Part shown: piece after piece, positions 24,496 through 35,000 of the stretch
How positions within the stretch are numbered: position 1 is the stretch's first letter
Layout: each line of letters begins with the position of its first letter
Notes under the pieces: generated by a model
Told to the model about the DNA's origin: nothing
The model's database searches: none
Seen by the model: the letters and a program-made list of their open reading frames with translations, nothing else
Origin: Pezizomycotina sp. ARF18
Lineage: Eukaryota; Ascomycota
DNA: 64,000 nt
Assembly: GCA_002224055.1 (NCBI GenBank)
Contig: AZLU01000017.1
Coordinates: forward strand, 128,522-192,521
Direction: 5' to 3'
Position numbers and translations under genes: made by a program

Positions 24496-25285
24496 GGTAT
24501 AAATATGAATACATGAGAAGATCTCTTCCTTCCCTACCTATTTCTTCTCTTTTTGTTATCCCGTACTATCTGGATTCTCTAGAGGGTTTATCTTTAACTT
24601 ACTCATAACGGTGCTCAGCTTTTTCAATCATATTTCCGTCTACTTTCTCTATCGACACTTCTCATGTCTCCTACAAAATAACTCTAAATTTCTCTGGCTT
24701 GAGGACCTTTCGCAGGCTTTCTTGCGATGAATTACTATCTATAGTTCATGGCAAGGGTTAATCATCTCCCAAGGCGTTGCTATCGCATCCGAGATTTTTT
24801 AATAATGGGCCTAATTCTAATCGTTCCATTTATTCTCATGAAGTTTTTAATATTCATCTAGATCTAGGGTTCCCCTTTAACGTCCTGTACTACACACATG
24901 ATTCAGAACAATTCAAGGGCAGCATATTTGCTAGGCCCTCAGTTGCTAGTTGGTTCTTTTTGAGCAACTTTGATTCCACACCGGACGTGAATGCATGATC
25001 CTACAATTCCGTTGGGAATATGATTTGGCTTACCTTCAACGCTCCTTCCATTCACCTTCTCACCCCGTCTATATTTTCTTTCTGAGCGCGTCGTATGCCT
25101 TGTCTCAGAAAGGCGCTATGTATGGGCCTTCTGCCGGTTCGCTGGGCCGGTTCTAAAGTTTATCAAGACAAACTATGACTCGAAAGTTAAAGACTGAAGT
25201 TTAATACTCCTCTGAAGGAGAAACATTTTCAATTGTGTTCAGCCGTAAAGAGGACACTTATAAGTTTGATATTAATATTAGTTTG

Positions 25286-25316
<31 letters not shown>

Positions 25317-25338
25317 CAAGAAATCCTTCAATCGAAAA
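24496..25338. other. Spacer between the DUF7918 paralogues
   Basis: AT-rich sequence without a supported gene. It ends in an A tract of about 29 bases (25288-25316) preceded by ATATTAGTTTGGC, just upstream of the second paralogue. Confidence 0.5.
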
Positions 25339-26300
25339 ATGAAGATCAACGGATCACCTGTAGGATTGAAATCCAATGAACCAAAGCAGCAGAATACCAA
25401 ACTGAAACCTCCGAGGATGGTCGCTGCGAGACGTGCTTCATCACTTCCAAAGAATGGAAGCCCTTCGCTTTCTATGTCGACCTGGAGGATCTACGAGCCA
25501 ACAACCCAAAGCCCAAGGGCGGACGTAAGTCGCTCAACTACAATTACTACGCCGACGGAGAGCTCATGGGACAGAATTCGTACTGGAACCGGACAAAACG
25601 CTGGGTGGATCATCAAGGAAGCCGTATTCTCCACGACAGCGGCGTCCTCGAGAAGCGTCCGTTTAGGTTCGGCAGGTTGGATACCGTCGAGGCTGATGAA
25701 GGGAGGGCAATACGGAGACGAGGAAGGAACTTATAGACGAGCATGGGACGTTAAAACTTGTTATTTGGGAAGCTGAGATGTGGGGGATCAATCGGGCGCC
25801 ACGGCTTGAAGGGAACGAGGCTGCTACCCGTAGCGGTAATAAGCGGATATTGGAGAAGAAGCTTACGGGGAAGTCGGTCCGGCATAGGACGACGTTCGGG
25901 GAGGCGTCGTTCGAGGCGTCTATCACTTATAATACCGAAACATCGAGCCGCCTCTTGCGACGTTCATATTCAAGTACAGTTCCAAAGGTATGGGTATTTA
26001 AAGCAAGACACTCCGAGAGGCCTTTTACATGCTTCTTCTTAAATATTGAATACTAAACAATGTTTTCCATTACTTGTAGAGTCTCTGGGGAATCAATTTA
26101 GCATCCCACCAACGCAGCATAGAGTAAGCCAGGGCCTCGCAGACATGACCATGAGCGAAAGGTGCATAGAGATCCGACGACGCAAGGAGGCCCTTGCGGC
26201 CTCCGATGAGCTATTTCACAAAGTGAAGAAAGAGGAGACCTCGCAGTCTCGTTCTGGACCTCTCATGCCGGGTGAGACTATCGGCCTCACCGACGATTGA
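25339..26300 (+). CDS. DUF7918-family protein, copy 2
   Basis: Second member of the same family, same strand, about 840 bp downstream of copy 1. Reading from 25339, the frame passes (with one shift near 25425) into ETCFITSKEWKPFAFYVDL and LNYNYYADGELMGQNSYWN, then EKRPFRFGRLDTVEADEG, then KLVIWEAEMWGINRAPRLEG. A further shift leads to SVRHRTTFGEASFEASITYN. A probable intron (about 25995-26080) precedes a last exon, MTMSERCIEIRRRKEALAA, ending GETIGLTDD at 26300. The exon layout parallels copy 1, including the late intron and the charged C-terminal helix, but the sequences have diverged widely. Function unknown. Shifts occur mainly in short homopolymers. Confidence 0.65.
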
Positions 26301-26802
26301 GAAAAGACGAATAGATATTTGCTTACTAACTACAACCTGGAATGCTGAGTTTTCCGCACTGTCTATTATATCCGTAATGAATTTGTTTAAATCGCGGAGC
26401 TTCGGCTCCCTGTCGCGCTTGAATCTATATGCTGGCAATGTTTTTGATAGCTGACGTCTGATACCTGATGCTCAATAGCTAGCGCTTAACTGCTAGATAT
26501 CCGATACTAATTAATCGCTTGATCCTAGTGATACGTGATTATAAGAGGAGCGCTTGATAGCTGTGTTTGATTTGGACGGACTGATACTCAGGGCTGGCAT
26601 ATTTTTTTTAGTGCATATATAATACAAAGTATATACTGGGAAGGAGAATTTAATGTATAGGGGATTCGGCTTAACATTTATCTTAAAAAAGTAATTTTTC
26701 TGGTATTAAAATAGCAATTCTCTCTTCGATGCTTTTAAACCGCAATACCTTCCGTCTCATTTCCTCAACATCCAACATCAGATAGCTCCAGATCAAATCC
26801 AC
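26301..26802. other. Intergenic spacer
   Basis: AT-rich. It contains a run of short similar phrases around GATAGCTGA/GATACCTGATG at 26440-26570. No gene seen. It probably holds the promoter of the FRA10AC1 homologue. Confidence 0.45.
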
Positions 26803-27874
26803 ATGACAGAACAACTACCGCACATATCCTCCCTCCCCTCAAACTCAGCGTATACCAGACACGTCCAGAAATGCTTGCAATACGTCTACTTTTACGGTGG
26901 GGCCGTGCCAAAGCTGCCAAAGGGAAAACCGAACGGGACCTCCTCGAGGAGAACTTCGAGTTCATCCGCTCGGACGCCGACGGCGGCGCCGGCGATGACG
27001 AAGACAGCGCGAAGGAGATAGCAAGGAAGTACTATGATAACTTGTTTCGCGAGTACGCGCTCGTGGACCTGTCAAGGTATAAAGAGGGCCAGGTACGGAA
27101 GCTACCCAATCCGACACGAATTTGGAAATTCCCCAATGTTTTTCTAATTGGATTTTTGCTTCAGTGAATGATTCTCTGACATATCATAACAACTCCCACC
27201 GCCGTTCCACACGGCTACCCTCATACCTGCCCTCCTCCGTCATGAATTTTGCCACGGACGTCAATATAGGTCGCACTCCGCTGGCGAACAAAGCAAGAAG
27301 TCCTCAATGGCGTCGGCCACTTCACGTGCGCATCGCTGCACTGCCCCGCCACCAGCCTGATAATATATCCGCCACCGCCTCCGCCGATGAGAGCGACCTC
27401 GAAACATTCGAGATGAACTTCGCATATGTCGAACACGGTACTTCGAAGAATGCGCTTGTGAAAGTACGACTGTGCGACGCTGCGCGAGGAAGATAAAGAA
27501 GGTTAATCAGGAGCGTGGCCATCGGCATAGGCACCGGCACGGTAGTAGTCACCGCCGCCGTAGGAGTAGAGATGGTAGCAGGAGTAGGAGCAGAAGTCGG
27601 AGCAGGAGTAGAAGGAGGGATAACGAGCGCGATCGCGATCGCCGGCATCGCAGTTCCCGGAAGGAACATGATCGAGATAAGGATGGAAGGGATAGCGACG
27701 GTAGTCACGGTTCGCGAAATGAGGAGAGTATCACTCGTCATCTTCGAGAAGAGGGAGAGTAAATACGATGATGGCGATAGTAAGCAATCCTTGAGGCGCT
27801 CAAGGCGCGAAGACGATAAGGAGGAAAAACACTCGACGAGAAGGAGATTGAGATCGAGATCGCCGTCGCATTAG
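26803..27874 (+). CDS. FRA10AC1-family protein
   Basis: Homologue of human FRA10AC1, a nuclear protein found with spliceosomal C complexes. The start at 26803 reads MTEQLPHISSLPSNSAYTR, then HVQKCLQYVYFYGG, matching the family's AYxRHxxxLxxYxxYYGG opening. After a frameshift it continues GKTERDLLEENFEFIRSD, IARKYYDNLFREYALVDLSR and YKEGQ. An intron (about 27091-27269, GTACGG to ATATAG) is followed by VALRWRTKQEVLNGVGHFTC and, after another shift, MNFAYVEHGTSKNALVKVRL and a Cys-containing KIKKVN segment. The tail (27480-27874) is rich in Arg-Ser/Arg-Asp/His dipeptides, as in splicing factors. The gene is complete from start to stop apart from about four single-base shifts. Identity is well supported by ordered motifs. 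Confidence 0.85.
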
Positions 27875-28284
27875 TGTCCTCTCGCTTATTTGAAGTTTAA
27901 AAACCAAATATTCATCGTTCTATTTGGACTAATCGTTATATTCATCCGATCAGCGAAAGAAGATTCAGAATACCCAGTATTAAATGATAACTCGTATCCA
28001 CGGTTCCTTTGTAGCCGCTTTATTGAATATAATAGGCGTTCTATTGAGACCGATACGTGAAATCACTTTGATTGAATTGCAATTTCAAGTTCCTATTCAA
28101 CTAGCTCGAGAACGCGAAATATGGAGAGTCATTTTATATATATATCATATATCATATTAAGAACCTCCTACTCCCACTTGGAATTTATCTCTTCCTTTCG
28201 TAGATTCTTGCAATACAACACTTATTCCATATTTACTGCCGTAGATATCAAAGCTCTGTAACTGCCCTTAAGTCTGCCTCCAAC
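27875..28284. other. Intergenic spacer
   Basis: AT-rich spacer between two plus-strand genes, with a short TA run near 28135. No gene seen. Confidence 0.45.
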
Positions 28285-29494
28285 ATGACGACCTCACTTT
28301 CCAATAATATACTCACGAACCCACGGGAACCAAATCTTACATCAAGATCGACCCGGCTGATGACCTTAAAAATATCTTACCCGTGTATCTCTCCAACCAG
28401 TAGAGTTTGTACCACTGCAAACCTCGGAACAATAGAATTTATGAATGGGGTCTCGACGAAGACGCGTCTTACGGTGATGATGACGCCGAACTAATTATCA
28501 GGAAGATGAACGCACTAAATGGACAGCCTATAATATATATCGGAAAGGATACACCGCAAGTACAATTTGTCAGGCACCTTATGGAGATTAAGAAGGAGAA
28601 ATTGGAGAAGGAAGCTAAGAATGGTAAAGAATATCTCTATCCTTCTGCTCTTCTTTACATATATAGAAAATTCTAACGTTAACCATAATCACTGGGATAT
28701 TTAGTGAACTTCAACCAATCCTACATCCTCAAAATATACCTCGCCGATATCCTGGGATAGCAAGACCAACGGCGATCCCTTAATCTGGCGCCGCATTAAA
28801 GTCCCCGGAAACGCAAAGCTAAGCGACTTCCAGGATAAAATCCTCGCGCCGGCCATGGGTTGGCGAGGAACTACCACGGGTACGTTTTCACCGACTTTAC
28901 CGACGGCGCGCAGTTCGGTCCCAAAGATGCTTCTACAGAGACGTACGAAGACCTCATGCACCTCCCTAACAATGGATACGCGTACCTGCCCGACGAGGAT
29001 TATACTATTGCGCATATACTCCAAGGTGATAAGAACAGGACGATGGGGTTTACGTACGACCCCGGCGACTGGTGGGACCACATTATCACCGTGGAGGATA
29101 TACTAACCGACGACAACTCCGGCGTCGTAGAAATCATATTCGGTCACGGCGCGTGTCTGGGAGAAGATATGAAAGGGAATAAAAATTGGGCGAGGGTATT
29201 TCTCCGCCTATGAACGAGATATTCCTAGAGGATATTGAGAAAGCTAGTAATACGAGGAGTACGTGTCCGGCCGGGGTGGTATTTCGACCCGGAAAGTTTG
29301 ATATCAAGGCGGCTAGGGTGAGATTAGCGGATGCGGGTTTATGCTACTTGTGCTGGCTGCGGAAGAAGCAGCCGGAGGACGCGGAGTTTTCGAAGTGCGA
29401 AGTGCGAGAATGTAAGGTATTGTAGCCGACGTGCCAGAAGAGCCATTGGAAAGCGCATAAGCCTACGTGTCTTAAGACCGGGAAGTATGCCTAA
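28285..29494 (+). CDS. pRiA4b ORF-3-like domain plus MYND zinc finger protein
   Basis: Two domains are visible. An N-terminal segment includes IYEWGLDEDASYGDDDAELI. An intron (about 28623-28704) is followed by the pRiA4b ORF-3-like fold. Its hallmarks are ILKIYLADI, PLIWRRIKVPGNAKLSDFQD, an AMGW motif, FTYDPGDWWDHIITVEDIL (the family's YxxGDxWxHxIxxE) and GACLGEDM. A Cys-rich C-terminus (about 29335-29494) is a MYND finger: CYLC, then KCEKCENVRYC-like and a SHWKAHKPTC motif, ending KTGKYA at 29494 when read across frames. MYND fingers bind proline-rich protein partners. The pRiA4b ORF-3 family was first noted in bacterial plasmids and IS1096 passenger genes, and its biochemical role is unknown. 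Several one-base shifts interrupt the frame. The start at 28285 is the likely ATG, but the frame there is not continuous with the core. Confidence 0.8.
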
Positions 29495-30475
29495 AAAAGC
29501 TGGGTTTGAAAATATTGAGGAGAGGGGTGAGCAGGGAGGAAATTAGCTGGTTGCCATCACTATCAAATATGAAGTTCGAAAGAAATCGGGGTTCACTCCG
29601 CACATTTCGAGAGCATTGGACCATGGAAGCAAGTCTAGGTTATAAAGCTTTTCAAATTTATAAATCGCAGGAGGTCATATTGCATCCTTAGGGCAGTATT
29701 AGTTACTAACTAAGCAGCTTGAGCAATCGTTCGCACTAATTATAAGTAAGGATTTAGCATATCAACGTATATTTTCACGCAATACAGAGATTGTTTTAAC
29801 ATCGTTACCATGATAACATTTCCGGGAGAAACCGACTTGATCATGCACGGATACGCAGTACACTGACAGACTTTGGCAATGGCTATCATTCATAATTTGT
29901 CTATATATTTGGTATCATTGCCAAAAGTTGGAACCAACTTCGGCGTGAAATAATATCCGACATGACCGTCATATTCGCTCCTAGCGCTCCTTCAAGATAG
30001 AAAATATTCGTAGGCCGAAGCTGGTATTGGTAACAAAAACGGCGCTTTTGTCTACCACGTATAAGGGAAAAGAAAGAATGTATATACAGATGCTTTGAAG
30101 TAGGTAGGAAATTTATCGGGTATAATCCAGATGCATCTATTTATATGGGTATGTACATGACAAAACGCCTCCAAGGGATGATAGTTCGAGTAATGAGAAA
30201 ATTAGCGTAAAGGAAAATATAAGAGAAACAAGCGCACTGTAACTCCCGAGATGCAGAAGGAATATATACATATGGAAAAGAATTTAGTAGAATGAACGAC
30301 GTGTTTTGAAAAAGAAAGACCGGAGAATAATTTACAATAATTCCAGATAAAGAAGCTCGTGATTGAAAGAATGGGGAAAAGGTAAGTAGAAGTGGTATTT
30401 GGTAGGGACGGTAAAGAGTAATGTTTGGTAGGTATACTTTAGGTGAAATCGAGACGTGACTCTTGCATGCTAAAG
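29495..30475. other. Intergenic region
   Basis: AT-rich. It contains a 21-base match (29914-29934) to the Vam6 coding region, described in the findings. An open minus-strand frame at 30141-30542 adjoins the rhodopsin-domain gene and may include its true C-terminus or 3' UTR if the nearby duplication is an assembly error. Confidence 0.45.
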
Positions 30476-30757
30476 TTGCTTCCTTTTCGCCTAATAGTGA
30501 ATGGGGAAGCGGCCACGTATCTCTGAAGGCGGTAGCGGCCATACTAGGCAGCCCTCATTCCTTAAATGAACGGGGTGAGGTGGAGCAGGAAGCTCAGTGA
30601 TAATATCTCGGGAATTGCTTCCTTTTCGCCTAATAGTGAATGGGGAAGCGGCCACGTATCTTCTGAAGGCGGTAGCGGCCAGTTACTAGGCAGCTCCTCA
30701 TTCCTTAAATGAACGGGGTGAGGTGGAGCAGGAAGCTCAGTGATAATATCTCGGGAA
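30476..30757. repeat. Tandem near-duplication, about 140 bp x 2
   Basis: Units 30476-30614 and 30615-30757 start at TTGCTTCCTTTTCGCC and end at ATCTCGGGAA. The differences are small gaps or scrambles (ATCTCTG against ATCTTCTG, GGCCATACT against GGCCAGTTACT, CAGCCCTC against CAGCTCCTC). The duplication covers the C-terminal end of the rhodopsin-domain gene, so that gene's stop is unreliable. Confidence 0.93.
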
Positions 30758-32062
30758 TGGGATGGGGAACCATGTCCGACGTAGATATCCACTCGGCTCC
30801 TTTCTATGTCTGCGAGATAGATGTCGCTATCTTTGATGTTATTGCTAGCTCGTCCCCATTCGGATTTACCGTCCGAGGATTTTGTTCCTGGCCGAATCAT
30901 CTCCATATGAACATCGACAGTCGTGTTCTGCACGACCCGCAGCTTGAACATTCTGTGTTTCGGGTCTGGGCGTACGAGGCTCGCATTGCTGCGTTTCCTT
31001 TGCTGCTCAAGATACGACTTGACGAGGGGAGCGTAGGTGGGAATATTCACGACTATGATGCCGACATGGAGCTCAACGATAGTCCAGATATATAGTTGAC
31101 CCTGTGGGAGGGATCCCTGATTGGGTGCTCCAGAATCATATATATTTAACCGGATAACGCCGCGGCGGTTACAAAGACGCCCAGAGATAACACGAATATT
31201 AACCGGATAACCGCCGCGGCGGTACAAAGACGCCCAGAGATAACACGAATCGGAGGATATTCTTCTTTCGCTTCGGAACGGGGGCGTTCCAGAGGAGCGG
31301 AATCGGGAAACGACCAACATGATATCGGTAAATATATTGCCTCCTAGAAGATCTGTTAGTTACTGTTCATGGACCATTCAACGGCGTTACCTACCACTTG
31401 TTACATATCCCGATATAGCAGTTTTTGATTGATCATGCACCATTTATTGCTATTATCCAAATAGTGCATTGTAAGCTTGTGACGATCATGGCACGAGCAG
31501 ATGAGAGCGGTAAAGACAGAGTGGCCCATAAAATTTTGCGGTAACCAGGGAACGGGGTTAGGCGCAGGATGAAGAATATGATGCTAGCTTTGATGAAAAG
31601 GATCGCAGGATGGTATAAGATTCTCGCAACCAAGACAGCCTACCGCACAGAAGTGTAAGACCTAGGTAAGGAGCAAATGCCGAGCGAAAGATAAGCCGTA
31701 CCTTTAATAGCGCGCCAGTCTCTCGGCAGGTATGTCTTGTAACGGATTCCCAAGCCATATGTGACGGCCAATATATATAACCCGAAAACGGCCGATGCGC
31801 ACAGCAGCCCAAATACCATCGCAACGTCATCTAATGCCACAACACGGACGAGTCGTATCCGTACGTATAATCTCAATAGTGCCGAAGCAATAGCGAAGAA
31901 TTCCAACACAATTCCAACAATGAGAATTTGAAACCCGCTATTTGAGAACGGTTCTTTTGGTTTCGTATCCTCTCGAGCTAAGAGGTAGTGCACGGTCAAG
32001 ACAGCCATGATTGAGATTGCCAAGAAGGAACTTAGACGCAAACCAGAGAAGAAAGCCCGCAC
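30562..32062 (-). CDS. Fungal rhodopsin-domain integral membrane protein
   Basis: Seven-transmembrane fungal protein of the Fung_rhodopsin type, related to the PTH11-like/SAT4 group. Exon 1 (32062 to about 31700) encodes two to three hydrophobic segments: ISIMAVLTVHYLL, GFQILIVGIVLEFFAIASAL, and VALDDVAMVFGLLCASAVFG followed by LGIRYKTYLPRDW. These match the family's DD-containing loop and GxGRHxxxLP-like motif. An intron (about 31620-31700, GTACGG to CGGTAG) precedes YHPAILFIKASIIFFILRL, the typical PALxxxKxSIxxFxLRxFP helix, and a CMINQKLLY piece like the family's GxCINQxxFY. The last exon contains LYIWTIVELHVGIIVVNIPT (family WSxVExNxGIICASLPT) and a charged tail. Two tandem duplications and frameshifts disturb the middle and end. 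Ligand and role unknown. Confidence 0.8.
31146..31251. repeat. Tandem near-duplication, 53 bp x 2
   Basis: Units 31146-31198 and 31199-31251 begin at TTAACCGGATAA. They differ by single-base gaps (AACGCC against AACCGCC, and GGTTAC against GGTAC). The duplication sits inside the rhodopsin-domain gene, where the family normally has a transmembrane helix (a frame reading SLGVFVTAAALSG). Confidence 0.9.
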
Positions 32063-35000
32063 CGGTCGGACACAGAAAATGAGTAACGACTTTTGTAGCC
32101 TTGAATTGACGAAGGCTCAGGTGAGGAAATGGAGAAGCAGTTGTCGCCAGAGTTCCAAGGCGTTTGTCTCCATAAACTTAAGCTAATGATACTTGTAAGA
32201 AGTATCTTTTCGCGTAGGTTCTCGGGAGGTTTCGTGAAAAAACGTGGAGAAAACGTAAACCCCAGGATGTATGGCAATCCGTCATTTCCTTCGAGGAAAA
32301 GGAGAAAGGGATGAGATATATATCCTTCTCTATGTAAGGTACTGTTCTGAGCCATAACCATGCAGGCGAATATCACCACACATCTTTGGCGCGATCCCTA
32401 TATCTGGGACACAAACAAACGCCATGTTGGGGGTAAAAACACAAAAAAAGAAAAGAAAACTCAGTAAAGGGCGCAAAACGAAAAAAGGAAAGAAATATGA
32501 GATTTAAAAAAATAGAAAAAGGAAAGAAGAATGACAATCTTCCTAGAGTTAGTCTGTAGGCTATCAGGAGAACCCAGTAGCAAATTCCCGTGGCATGGGG
32601 TTTTGGGCCAAAGGGCTTCATATTCCCACATGCTGGCTACAGGAACGGGAGAGCAGATTGTAGCTGTCCATGCGAGAAGAAAAAAAAATTTTTTTTTTGC
32701 AGTAATATTTTCTGTCTCTTCCAAATAACCGAACTTTCATGAAACGGATCGAAAACGAATAAAAAGCATATCTAGCTCACTGTGGAGCGTATTTGGCATC
32801 TCTTGAAGATTTGCTTGCGTTTGGTGCTTTAGCTCTGCCGTTGGTCCTCACTGAACTCAGGTCAAAAGAGCTATCAAAGTGTATGGCACTTTGGCCACAA
32901 AAAAAAAAAAAAAAAAGGTACAGAAAGGTATCCACGATCGGGTAAGGGAGATTGTATCTCTGCTTGCTTGGTATTCCTTCATAAACACCATGGAAGTGTT
33001 CTGGTGTGGTGGCTGAGAGTATCGCGTCCACCGTTTATTTTTTTGGTCGTTTCAACTCCGTCATTTTGCGTCACGGAAGTGGCTTTTTTTTTGCAGCCAA
33101 TAAGAAACGCCAATTCCTGTTGTAGAATCTCGCGAGCGAAGCAGGAGCATGGAATATTTTTGAAAATCAAGATTCGAGGTGGGAAAGATCAAGCGCAACC
33201 GCATGCCCATGCCATTTTAGGACTCTCATCGGAGAAAGCAGCTTCCAAGCAAACGAAAGAGAGCTTCAGGACGTGAGTAAATGTTGCCAAAAGGAGGAGC
33301 GGCATAATAAGCAGCACGATTTAGCAGCTGGTGGATACTCGGCCATTGTTGCGTTTTTTTCTCGTAGAGTAATGATTTCGAGAGATTAACAGGTTCGATG
33401 AGCACTTGAACCGAGAAATTCGAACCTAAGCGTTGATCTACTCAAAGAATTTGCGGCTGATCGTCATTACCTTATCGATCATCCAAATGCTCGGTTAGCT
33501 GCTCTTATAGACCAAAGGTAAGAAAAGGGAAGAACAGACACAAGGATTTCCGTTGGAGGCAATTGATTAACAGTGATTGACAACACAAGTTTCCTGAGGG
33601 AAGTATTGCGGAGTGATAATCGAATAATGGCGATTTACTGTTGCTGTTTGCTGATGATGAGAAGAGCAATCGGCGGGGTGAAACGAAGAATAGTAGCTGT
33701 AAGGAAAAGGATGGTTTAGAAACTGGTATGTGCCCGGCAGCAGCTTGGTCGAGAGCTACTAAAAAAAAAAAAAAAAAAAAGCGAGAATAATAAAAAAAAT
33801 AAAACAAATAAATATTTACTGCATCTTACTCTACATCATCATTATCATCTGCAAATCTTCAAGCAATTACTATTATCAAACAAAAGCTACAGACAGTACA
33901 CACGTAATATCATTGGCATTACGAGGCAGAACCATCCTTATCAGTACTAGATAGAAGCCGAGGGAAATTTAATACCAAGTAATGTAAGCCCCCCTTCTGC
34001 TCTTCTGTTTTCAAATTTCACGATCTGAAAAACCTGTTTATTGAAGAACAGCGATACCTGAGCTTGGTCTATTCAACTGCAAAATGAAAGTTCGTTCTCT
34101 TGCAGTCTTCCTTAAACGCTTTCATGTTTTTAGCTTGCATGGGTTATGTGTGAGTGGGGCGGCTCACCTAATCCTAAGTAGTGCCACAGACAACCCGTGA
34201 CCCAGCGAAGAATAGACGGAAGGGATATGGCCCACTCTGCCAGCACCGGCAGAACTGCCCTTCGTCCGTTCACCCTTGAGACGCATAGAAGCATCTTCAC
34301 TTTTCATCTTAGGGTGAACTTCCCACGTGGAGTATTAATTCTCAGACTGTGGTACCTCCTGAACGGGATACTCCCGAACGGAGTAATCTCTAGTACGTCG
34401 AGATGTTCCTTTCGCTTAATTTCATTAACGATCCCCTCTGCGTTTATGCGCATATGCTACTAATAGTACTCTAGATTTAACCCTTCAACGCAATAGGCCT
34501 GAACTTCTATTGATCGAGAATAAAAATAGGTACCCTGCAAGTGCGGGATGAAAGCTGTATCCCCGCTTACCACGTTTTGTTTAAGACATTCTGCCACACC
34601 GAAGCACGGATCCTGAGAAGACTCGACTCTCCTATGGGGAGAGCCGGAGACGAGGAGGTAATCTACGCTAATTGGAAGAAGCTTTTCAGAAAGTGAGACA
34701 CTGATGTCTCTTCCTTGACGTTATTCGTTTTTAATTTGGCATTCGAGGAACTACTGACTGGAATGTTGATCATAAACTTTTTCAGGTTAGGATGGAAAAC
34801 TTCAGGCTTTGCGGGAATTGAGCAGACGGATATTGTCAGCGACTTTCGAACCGCAATTGAGCAAAGCTTTGTCGCTCACTGCCCTGCATTTCAACGCGCG
34901 CTGGCAATACGGGCCCGTCTCTTGAGACTCATATGGAGCTTGGAACTTTGCATGAAGCTCTGTTTCGCTAAATCGGAGTGAATAGATCACGATCGCTTTT

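Noticed and set aside
30709-31095. 128-codon plus-strand frame
   Set aside because: It is antisense to the rhodopsin-domain gene, whose family motifs are on the minus strand.
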